Of a DNA stretch of 6,965 bases, positions 1 to 6,600 are shown one piece after another. Source of the stretch: Pseudorhodobacter antarcticus. GTDB taxonomy: Bacteria; Pseudomonadota; Alphaproteobacteria; Rhodobacterales; Rhodobacteraceae. How positions within the stretch are numbered: the first letter of the stretch is position 1; each line of letters begins with the position of its first letter. The position numbers and the translations under genes are program-made. Location: positions 1 to 6,965 of the forward strand of contig CAMDHB010000189.1 of the NCBI GenBank assembly GCA_945897655.1, written 5' to 3'. The notes below the pieces were generated by a model, which saw only the letters and a program-made list of their open reading frames with translations, did not search any database and was not told the DNA's origin.

Positions 1-332
1 CAAGTCGATTGCCCGCCCGCCGTGACCATCGCCACGATATCCACCATCGAGGCACCGGGCCGGATCAGATAAGACCCAAACTTCAGCTTGTCGTCCTGCC
101 CCGCGTAGTTCGCCCCAATCCGGAAAATCCGCGCGTCACTGATCGCCCCGGCCTGCGCCAACCCCTGACTGACCGCACTCAGCGTGGCACCCCGCTCCAC
201 CTTGAAACACACCGATTGCGCCAAGGGACCGGGGTCTTGATACATCTTGCGGCCCAGCGTCAGCAGGCCCGACATGACGATCAGCAAAACAATGAACAGC
301 GTCAGCGCGTTCGAGGCGATGTTGCGCCACAT
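1..332 (-). CDS. mltG: Endolytic transglycosylase MltG (YceG-like), N-terminal part, truncated by window edge
   Basis: MltG is an inner-membrane lytic transglycosylase that cuts nascent peptidoglycan strands and is thought to set glycan chain length. Only 110 codons plus two bases are present; the catalytic C-terminal domain lies beyond position 1. The protein begins MWRNIASNAL, followed by one hydrophobic segment (about residues 8-26), which fits the N-terminal membrane anchor. Residues 43-109 resemble the LysM-like subdomain of the YceG family: a segment like FKVERGATLSAV, then a helix ending in a short loop, then KFGSYLIRPGASM and a final TAGG. The ATG at 332-330 shares one base with the fabF stop (TGATG), so translation is probably coupled and both genes are co-transcribed. 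The gene order fabF-mltG is common in alphaproteobacteria and supports the call. No independent promoter is visible. The identity is fairly secure, but the catalytic residues cannot be checked here. Confidence 0.86.
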   Translation of the reverse strand, partial: MWRNIASNALTLFIVLLIVMSGLLTLGRKMYQDPGPLAQSVCFKVERGATLSAVSQGLAQAGAISDARIFRIGANYAGQDDKLKFGSYLIRPGASMVDIVAMVTAGGQST

Positions 333-1597
333 CAGCCCGCCATCCTGCCCATGATCAGGCTGGCATTCGTGCCGCCAAACCCGAAGGAGTTGGACAGCGC
401 CACATCAACCTTGCGCTTGACTGCCTTGTTGGCCGCCAGATCCAGCCTTGGCGTCACAGCCGGATTGTCCAGATTGATCGTCGGCGGAGCGACCTGATCG
501 CGGATCGCCAGCACACAGAAAATCGCCTCAACCGCGCCCGCAGCCCCGAGCAGATGGCCAATCGACGACTTGGTCGATGACATAGTGGCCTTTTCCGCCG
601 CATCGCCCAACAACCGCTCGACCGCACCCAGTTCAATCGTGTCGGCCATCGTCGATGTGCCATGCGCGTTGATATAGTCAATCTGCGACGGCTGCAGCCC
701 CGCCCGCTTCAACGCCATCTGCATGCTGCGGAACCCGCCTTCACCATCCTCAGACGGCGCTGTGATGTGATGCGCATCGCCCGACAGGCCGTACCCCAAC
801 ACTTCCGCGTAAATCTTCGCCCCCCGTGCGACCGCGTGCTCATACTCCTCCAGCACCACAATCCCCGCACCTTCGCCCATCACGAACCCGTCGCGGTCCG
901 CATCATAGGGGCGGCTGGCCTTGGTCGGATCATCGGTCCGCTTGGTGGACAGCGCCTTGCAGGCGTTGAAGCCCGCAATGCCAATCTCGCAAATCGGGCT
1001 CTCAGCTCCGCCCGCGATCATCACATCCGCATCGCCCCACTGGATCAACCGCGCCGCATCGCCGATCGCATGCGCGCCCGTCGAACAGGCCGTCACCACC
1101 GCATGGTTCGGCCCCTTGAAGCCGAACCGGATCGACACCTGCCCCGAGATCAGGTTGATCAGTGACCCCGGAATAAAGAACGGCGACACCCGCTTGGCCC
1201 CTTTCTCCTTGATCAGCAACGCCGTCTCCGCAATCGACGCCAATCCGCCAATCCCCGAGCCAATCATCACCCCCGTCCGGCACTGCTCCTCGAAATTCGA
1301 CGGAACCCAGCCCGAATCCTGCACCGCCTGCACCGCCGCCGCCATGCCATAGATGATGAAATCATCAACCTTGCGCTGGTCCTTGGGCTCCATCCAGTCA
1401 TCGGGATTGAACGTGCCGTCGCTGCCATCGCCACGCGGCACTTCGCAGGCATATTGCGTGATCACGCCCGACGGATCAAACCGCGTGATGGGCCCTGCCC
1501 CTGATTGCCCGGCCAACAGGCGGCTCCAGGTGGCTTCGACCCCGCTTGCCAGCGGCGTGACCAACCCAAGACCCGTGACAACAACCCGACGCATCAT
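332..1597 (-). CDS. fabF: 3-oxoacyl-[acyl-carrier-protein] synthase II (KAS II, FabF)
   Basis: FabF condenses malonyl-ACP with a growing acyl-ACP in the cytoplasm. It is an elongation step of type II fatty acid synthesis and is involved in temperature control of unsaturated chains in the family. From the chosen start the protein has 421 residues, normal for the family (about 410-420). The thiolase-fold features are in order: N-terminal RRVVVTGLGLVTPL, nucleophile Cys171 in TACSTGAHA, His312 in NAHGTSTMADT, Lys343 and His348 in TKSSIGHLLGAAGAVEA, and the C-terminal glycine-rich loop NSFGFGGTNASL (about 403-414). The Cys-His-His triad is therefore intact. The ATG at 1597 has GGAG at 1608-1605 with 7 bases of spacing. 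A second ATG directly follows it (MM), so the start could be one codon later. The open frame extends 56 codons further upstream to an ATG at 1765, but that extension is unlike FabF. It overlaps mltG by one base downstream and is divergent from the TetR operon. Confidence 0.96.
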   Translation of the reverse strand: MMRRVVVTGLGLVTPLASGVEATWSRLLAGQSGAGPITRFDPSGVITQYACEVPRGDGSDGTFNPDDWMEPKDQRKVDDFIIYGMAAAVQAVQDSGWVPSNFEEQCRTGVMIGSGIGGLASIAETALLIKEKGAKRVSPFFIPGSLINLISGQVSIRFGFKGPNHAVVTACSTGAHAIGDAARLIQWGDADVMIAGGAESPICEIGIAGFNACKALSTKRTDDPTKASRPYDADRDGFVMGEGAGIVVLEEYEHAVARGAKIYAEVLGYGLSGDAHHITAPSEDGEGGFRSMQMALKRAGLQPSQIDYINAHGTSTMADTIELGAVERLLGDAAEKATMSSTKSSIGHLLGAAGAVEAIFCVLAIRDQVAPPTINLDNPAVTPRLDLAANKAVKRKVDVALSNSFGFGGTNASLIMGRMAG

Positions 1598-1604
1598 GCC
1601 GCAT

Positions 1605-1608
1605 CTCC
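1605..1608 (-). promoter_or_regulatory. Shine-Dalgarno site of fabF
   Basis: On the minus strand GGAG lies 7 bases before the ATG at 1597. This fixes the fabF start there rather than at the upstream in-frame ATG at 1765. An ATG that abuts the GGAG (1604-1602) is out of frame with fabF. Confidence 0.7.
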
Positions 1609-1633
1609 AAAAAGCAAGTTCAACCCGTCTAAG

Positions 1634-1662
1634 GTGATACACGGCCCTGCCGCCCACTGCAA
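1634..1662 (-). promoter_or_regulatory. Weak candidate promoter for fabF-mltG
   Basis: Reading the minus strand, TTGCAG (1662-1657) and TATCAC (1639-1634) are separated by 17 bases. The matches to the sigma-70 consensus are only 3/6 and 4/6. A transcript from here would start near 1627, about 30 bases before the fabF ATG, which is a sensible leader length. The spacer contains one arm of the 1644-1674 inverted repeat. Matches this weak occur by chance, so this is a candidate only. Confidence 0.25.
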
Positions 1663-1674
1663 CAATCGCAGGGC
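1644..1674. repeat. Inverted repeat in the fabF upstream region
   Basis: GCCCTGC (1644-1650) and GCAGGGC (1668-1674) are perfect 7-bp complements separated by 17 bases. In an RNA read toward fabF this could form a stem-loop if transcription starts upstream of 1674. As DNA it could be a two-half-site protein binding element overlapping the candidate fabF promoter. It lacks a T-tract on either strand, so it is not a convincing terminator. The function is unknown. Confidence 0.4.
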
Positions 1675-1750
1675 TTTCGCCGCACTGCGGCAGCACCGCC
1701 ACGGTTCTGCGCCATGTTACAGCTTTACACATAACCTGCACGGTGCCCCC

Positions 1751-1778
1751 TTGACCTTGCCGCAAATGCTTCTAAGTC
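1751..1778 (+). promoter_or_regulatory. Candidate promoter of the tetR-MFP-RND operon
   Basis: TTGACC (1751-1756) matches the -35 consensus at 5 of 6 positions. A poor -10 candidate, TAAGTC (1773-1778), follows after 16 bases. Transcription would then start at about 1784-1786, inside the 16-bp palindrome, so a bound repressor would cover the start site. The -35 is the better supported half. Confidence 0.4.
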
Positions 1779-1780
1779 GA

Positions 1781-1796
1781 GAATGAACGTTCATTC
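1781..1796. promoter_or_regulatory. Perfect 16-bp palindrome, probable TetR-family operator
   Basis: GAATGAACGTTCATTC is identical to its own reverse complement. It ends 17 bases before the ATG of the TetR gene and lies just downstream of the candidate promoter, the usual position of an autoregulatory operator. Size and symmetry fit a TetR dimer footprint. From memory, the same core occurs in the operator of Bacillus megaterium BM3R1, also a TetR-family repressor. Binding by the adjacent gene product is inferred, not shown. Confidence 0.8.
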
Positions 1797-1804
1797 CCGG
1801 GAAT
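1793..1804. promoter_or_regulatory. Second 12-bp palindrome interlocked with the operator
   Basis: ATTCCCGGGAAT is a perfect palindrome that shares its first four bases (ATTC) with the end of the 1781-1796 palindrome. The two symmetry centres (1788.5 and 1798.5) are 10 bp apart, one helical turn. It ends 9 bases before the TetR start codon and also contains the only purine-rich stretch (GGGAA) that could serve as a ribosome binding site for that gene. It could extend the operator for a second dimer. Confidence 0.5.
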
Positions 1805-1813
1805 CCACCCCTC

Positions 1814-2428
1814 ATGCAACTTGCCGTCCACACCACCCCCGACCAGCGCGTCGCCGAGATTTTGGCGTCCGTCCGTCAGGCATTCGTGGAAAAGGGCTTT
1901 GACCGCGCCTCGATGCAGGACCTCGCCCGCGCCTCGGGGATGAGCGTTGGGAACTTCTACCGCTATTTCCCGTCGAAATCCGCCATCGTGCAGGCCCTGA
2001 TCGAATTTGACCTGGCCGACATCCAGAACGTGTTCCAAGCCATCCTGGCCGCGCCTCACCCCATGTCTGCCCTGCGCCTCGGCCTCCGCCAGCGCATCGA
2101 CGGCACGATCGACGATCACGATCCTGATCTGTGGAGCGAGATCGAAGCCGTCGCCCGCCGATCGCCCGAAATCGGTGCTGCAGCGCGGCGGATGGAACAA
2201 ACCGTCTCTCAAGCCCTGCTATCGGTCTTTGCCGTTGAAACCGGCCTCACGCTGGATGAGGCGACGCAGCGCTTTTCCGCCTCTGCCGCCTTCATTGTCG
2301 TCCTGTTCAAGGCCGCTTCCTGCCTGAACTGCACCCGAGAAGCAGATCAAAGTGAACTGAAATCCATGATCGTCCGTACAATCGAAAATACGCTGGATGA
2401 CGTCGTATATTCCGCCAAGAAAGCTTGA
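1814..2428 (+). CDS. TetR/AcrR-family transcriptional repressor of the downstream efflux operon
   Basis: The 204-residue protein has the normal length of one-component TetR repressors. Residues about 12-60 are the three-helix DNA-binding domain: QAFVEKGFDRASMQDLARASG, then recognition helix and anchor MSVGNFYRYFPSKSAIV. Residues from about 65 on are a divergent, all-helical ligand-binding and dimerisation domain, so the ligand cannot be predicted. The only two cysteines form a CLNC motif (170-173) in that domain. The ATG at 1814 gives the usual short lead before helix 1. The ribosome binding site is weak (GGGAA about 10 bases upstream). The gene lies directly behind a perfect 16-bp palindrome and heads an operon; its stop is 5 bases before the ATG of the MFP gene. 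This is the standard layout of an autoregulated efflux repressor. The family call is secure. The operon as its target is inferred from context. Confidence 0.93.
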   Translation: MQLAVHTTPDQRVAEILASVRQAFVEKGFDRASMQDLARASGMSVGNFYRYFPSKSAIVQALIEFDLADIQNVFQAILAAPHPMSALRLGLRQRIDGTIDDHDPDLWSEIEAVARRSPEIGAAARRMEQTVSQALLSVFAVETGLTLDEATQRFSASAAFIVVLFKAASCLNCTREADQSELKSMIVRTIENTLDDVVYSAKKA

Positions 2429-2433
2429 TCCCC

Positions 2434-3609
2434 ATGCGTTTCGCCCTGCCTGTCCTGATCGCCCTGTCCGGCCTTGCTGCCCCGGTGTTCGCCCAGACCG
2501 AACCAGCCGCCACTGTCGAACCCGCTGCCACCTCGCTGCCAGCCATCACCGTCTCCACCCTCGGCACCCGCAAGCTTGAGGATCACGTGCTGGCCTCCGG
2601 CCTGATCGGCCCGGTCGAAGAGGTGTTTGTTCCCCCGCTGATCGAAGGCCAGCCCATCGAAACCCTGCTTGCCGATGTGGGCGATGTGGTCACGGCGGGT
2701 CAGGTCCTTGCCACATTGTCCACCGCTACCCTGACCTTGCAGCAAAGTCAGATGCTCGCCAACCTCGCCTCGGTCAAAGCCTCCATCGCGCAGGCTCAGG
2801 CGCAACTGGCTGACAGCAAAGTGACCGCTGCCGATGCCCAGCGCACCGCCGACCGTTCGGCCGCCCTCTTCAAACAGGGCTCCGTGTCCATGGCCGCCAA
2901 TGACGCCGCCCAAACCGGTGCCACCTCGGCCGCAAGCCGTGTCGCCGTGGCCGAACAGGCCCTTCAGTCGGCTGAAGCCCAGCTTGACCTGCAAGCCGCC
3001 CAGATGGCCAATGTCGATCTGCAACTGGCCCGCACCAACATCGTGGCCCCGGTGTCCGGCGTCATCTCGGCCCGCAACGCCCAGATCGGCGCCATCGCCT
3101 CGTCGCAAGGCCAACCCCTGTTCGTGATCATCCGCGACGGCGCCCTGGAACTGAAAGCCGACCTGGCCGAGGCTGACGTGGCCCGCGTCCTTCTGGACCA
3201 GACCGCAACCATCAACCTCGCCTCCGGGGCCGCCCCCGTGACCGGCAAGGTCCGCCTGATCGAACCCACCATCAATGTGACCTCCCGCCTTGGCAGCGCG
3301 CGCATCTCGATTGACGACACCACAAACGTCCGCGCCGGCATGTATGCCGAGGCTGTCATCCTCGTCGTCGCCCGCGAAAGCCTGGCCCTGCCCGTGACCG
3401 CTGTCAGTTCCGCCGCCGATGGCGACGCGGTGATGGTGATCAAGGACGGTCAAGCCGCCCGCGTGCTGGTGGAAACCGGCATCCGCGACGGCGGCTGGAT
3501 CGAAGTGCTCTCCGGCCTTGCCGCCGGCGATACCGTTGTGACCAAGGCGGGCTCATTCGTCCGCCCCGGCGATCGGGTGAACCCGATCCCCGAAACCAGC
3601 ACCAACTGA
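2434..3609 (+). CDS. RND efflux periplasmic adaptor (membrane fusion protein, HlyD/AcrA type)
   Basis: This periplasmic adaptor would join the RND pump to an outer-membrane channel. From the ATG at 2434 it has 391 residues, typical for the family. Residues 1-20 form a Sec signal peptide (MRFALPVLIALSGLAAP, then VFA before Gln21). No lipobox cysteine is present, so unlike AcrA or MexA it is probably not a lipoprotein. The domains follow the usual order: first biotinyl-lipoyl half (about 63-97, with EGQPIETLLADVGDVVTAGQ), alanine- and glutamine-rich coiled-coil hairpin (about 98-200), second lipoyl half (TNIVAPVSGVISARN, about 201-215), beta-barrel (about 236-310) and membrane-proximal domain to the end (SGLAAGDTVVTKAG). 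A TTG at 2425 in the same frame overlaps the tetR stop and would add three residues. I prefer the ATG because it gives a cleaner signal peptide. The RND gene follows after 13 bases. The protein contains no cysteine. Confidence 0.93.
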   Translation: MRFALPVLIALSGLAAPVFAQTEPAATVEPAATSLPAITVSTLGTRKLEDHVLASGLIGPVEEVFVPPLIEGQPIETLLADVGDVVTAGQVLATLSTATLTLQQSQMLANLASVKASIAQAQAQLADSKVTAADAQRTADRSAALFKQGSVSMAANDAAQTGATSAASRVAVAEQALQSAEAQLDLQAAQMANVDLQLARTNIVAPVSGVISARNAQIGAIASSQGQPLFVIIRDGALELKADLAEADVARVLLDQTATINLASGAAPVTGKVRLIEPTINVTSRLGSARISIDDTTNVRAGMYAEAVILVVARESLALPVTAVSSAADGDAVMVIKDGQAARVLVETGIRDGGWIEVLSGLAAGDTVVTKAGSFVRPGDRVNPIPETSTN

Positions 3610-3614
3610 GGGGG
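3608..3614 (+). promoter_or_regulatory. Strong Shine-Dalgarno site of the RND gene
   Basis: GAGGGGG overlaps the last two bases of the MFP stop codon and ends 8 bases before the ATG at 3623. It is the strongest ribosome binding site in the operon, and its overlap with the stop codon suggests coupled translation. Confidence 0.65.
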
Positions 3615-3622
3615 CATTTGAC

Positions 3623-6600
3623 ATGAACTTTTCCGCCTGGTCCATCCGCAATCCCGTCGCCCCCCTGCTGGGCTTCTTCCTGCTCATGGTTGTGGGCTGG
3701 CAGTCCTTCAACGCCCTGCCCATCACCCGCTTTCCCAACATCGACATCCCCTTGGTCGCCGTCACCGTCGTCCAACCCGGCGCATCCCCGTCGGAAATGG
3801 AGGCGCAGGTCACCAAGGAGATTGAGGATGCCGTCGCCGGCATCACCGGCGTCAAGAACGTCATCTCGACCGTGAATGATGGCGTCTCGACCACCGCCGT
3901 CGAATTCCGGATCGAGGTTCCCACCGACAAGGCCGTCCAAGACACCAAAGACGCCATCGACGGCATCGCAGGCAACCTGCCCGGCGAAATCGAACCCCCC
4001 AGCGTCACCCGCATCGACGTGGAAGGTCAGGCCATCCTGACCTTCGCCGTCAAGGCCCCCAACATGACCTTCGAAGAACTGTCATGGTTCGTCGATGACA
4101 CCGTGAAACGCGCCCTTCAGGGCCGCGCCGGTGTGGGCCGGGTTGACCGTTACGGCGGTGCCGACCGTGAAGTGCGCGTCGAACTCGACAGCGCCAAGCT
4201 TGACAGCTTTGGCCTGACCGCCGGTGCCGTCAGCCAGCAACTGGGTGCCACCAACGCCAACCTAGGTTCGGGCCGCTCTGAAGTGGGCGCAGGCGAACAG
4301 GCCATCCGCACCATCGGCGACGCGCAAACCGTCATGGGCCTTGCCGATACCTCCATCGCCCTGCCCAATGGCCGCTTTGTGAAACTGTCCGATCTGGGCA
4401 CCGTCACCGACACCTACGAAGAACTGCGCTCCTTCTCGCGCCTCAACGGCGAACCCGTTGTCAGCTTTGCCGTGTTCCGCGGCAAGGGTGCCTCCGAAGT
4501 CTCCGTCAAGGAAGTCGTTGAAAAGCAACTGACGACCCTGCGCGCCGCCAACCCCGATGTGGAAATCCTGCCCATCGATGACCTCGTCTACTTCACCCAA
4601 GGCAACTACGACGCCGCCATCGACACCCTGCTTGAAGGCGCGCTCCTGTCGGTCATCGTGGTGTTCCTCTTCCTGCGCAACTGGCGCGCCACCCTGATCT
4701 CCGCCGTCGCCCTGCCGCTCTCCGCCATCCCCACCTTCTGGATCATGGACATGCTGGGCTTCTCGCTCAACCTCGTGTCCTTCCTTGCCCTCACCCTCGC
4801 CACCGGCATCCTCGTCGACGACGCGATTGTGGAGATTGAAAACATCGCCCGACATATAAGAATGGGCAAATCCCCCTACCGCGCCGCCATCGACGCCGCG
4901 GATGAAATCGGTCTGGCCGTGATCGCGACCACCTTCACCATCATCGCCGTCTTTGTGCCCGTGTCCTTCATGGGCGGCATCCCCGGCCAGTATTTCGAAC
5001 AATTCGGCCTGACAGTCGCCTTCTCCGTGTTCTTCTCCCTCCTCGTCGCCCGCCTGATCACGCCCATGATGGCCGCGTACCTCATGACCTCCGCCGACGG
5101 CGGAACCGAGGAACAGCACCGTGACGGCATGTTCATGCGCGGCTATCTCGCCATGATCAAAGCCACCACCAAGACCTGGCGCTTTGGCGGGCTCAAATTC
5201 GGCGTCTACTACCTGACCCTTGCCGGGGCCATCGGCGCCTTCGCCGTGTCCATGTACTTCATGCTTCAGGTCCCCGGCTCCTTCATCCCGCCGGATGACT
5301 CAGGCCGCATCTCGATTTCCGTCGAACTGCCGCCCGGCACGACGCTGGAACAAACCGACGTGGCCGCAGCCGAGATTCATGACCGCATCAAGGACATCGA
5401 ATGGGTTGATCAGGTCTTCATCCTCGGCGGCTCCTCACCCACCGGCGAACGCGACATCCGCCGCGCCACCGTGACCGTCCTCTTGGACAAGCTGGATCAC
5501 GGCCTTCTCCTCAAACTCACCGACGCCGCCCGCACGATCCCTGTCGTCGGCTGGATCGTGCCAAAGGTTGAAAACAAGGGCCGCACCGTGACCCAGCCCG
5601 AGATTGAGGCTGAAATCTTTGCCCGGATCAAGGACGTCCCCGACATCCGCGCGATCAAACTGAACGACCGCGGTGCCAAGGACATCACCTTCAACGTCCT
5701 CGCCCCCAATGACGCCGCCCTGACCGGTGCCGTGGCCGCGCTGGAAGAGGCTCTGCGCGGTGACCCGCTCCTCGCCAACGTCGCCGCCGAAGGCGCCCTG
5801 CCCCGCCCCGAAATCCAGATCCGCCCCCGCGCCGAAGAAGCCGCCCGCCTTGGCGTCTCGACCCAAGCCATTGCCGCCGTCCTGCGCGTGGCCACCATCG
5901 GCGACTATGACGCGGCCCTGGCCAAAGTCTCGCTCGATGGCCGGCAAATCCCGATCCGCATCCGCCTGAACGATGCGACCCGCGAAGACATCGGCCGCAT
6001 CGCCAACCTCAAGGTCGCCACCAACGCAGGCGGCACCGTGCCCCTGTCCGCCGTGGCCGACATCACCCTGTCCGAAGGCCCCTCGACCGTCAAACGCCTG
6101 AACCGCGAACGGCAGGCCGAGATTGGCGCGAACCTGCCCGTCGGCGTCGCCCTTGGCACCGCCACCGCCCGGTTCAAGGAAATCCTCGACGCCACCCCCC
6201 TGCCCGCAGGGGCCCGCGTGGTGGAGTCGGGCGATGCCGAGGTTCAGGGCGAGTTGTTCGCCTCCTTCGGCAACGCCATGCTGCTGGGCCTCCTCCTCGT
6301 CCTGGCCGTGCTGATCCTCCTCTTTCGCTCGGTCATCCAGCCCTTCACCATCCTCGCCTCCCTACCCCTCGCCATCGGCGGCGTGGCGGCGGCGCTGATC
6401 TTTACCGGCTCGGCCCTGTCGATGCCCGTGCTGATCGGCATCCTGATGCTGATGGGCATCGTGACCAAGAACGCCATCCTTCTGGTCGACTTCGCCATCG
6501 AAATGCGCGCCCACGGCATGGACCGCATCAAATCGGTGGTCGAGGCTGGTCACAAACGCGCCCAACCCATCGTGATGACCTCCATCGCCATGTCCGCAGG

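Noticed and set aside
9..497. Plus-strand open frame across the mltG-fabF junction
   Set aside because: The Arg/His/Pro/Gln-rich translation has no family resemblance, and it crosses two well-supported minus-strand genes.
1716..1735. TTACA direct repeat (1717 and 1725) and GTTA/TAAC ends in the AT-richer part of the intergenic region
   Set aside because: The repeats are only five and four bases long and match no regulator site I know well, so chance is a sufficient explanation.
1598..1765. N-terminal extension of fabF to an ATG at 1765
   Set aside because: The 56 extra residues do not resemble any FabF N-terminus. The protein core starts with RRVVVTGLG right after the ATG at 1597, which has a good SD, and the extension would cover the intergenic regulatory region.
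2347..3453. Long open frame (368 codons) on the minus strand opposite the MFP gene
   Set aside because: Its glycine-, histidine- and aspartate-rich low-complexity translation is typical of the antisense frame of a GC-rich gene. It has no recognisable domain, while the plus-strand MFP shows full family architecture.
4855..4860. TATAAG as an internal promoter -10 element inside the RND gene
   Set aside because: No acceptable -35 lies 16-18 bases upstream; TTGAAA at 4836-4841 is only 13 bases away. No gene start with an SD follows that would need it.
4262..5119. Open frame of 285 codons on the minus strand opposite the RND gene
   Set aside because: Its composition is dominated by Gly, Asp, Glu and His, mirroring Ala/Leu/Val codons of the transmembrane region on the other strand. 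It is an antisense artefact of third-position GC bias.
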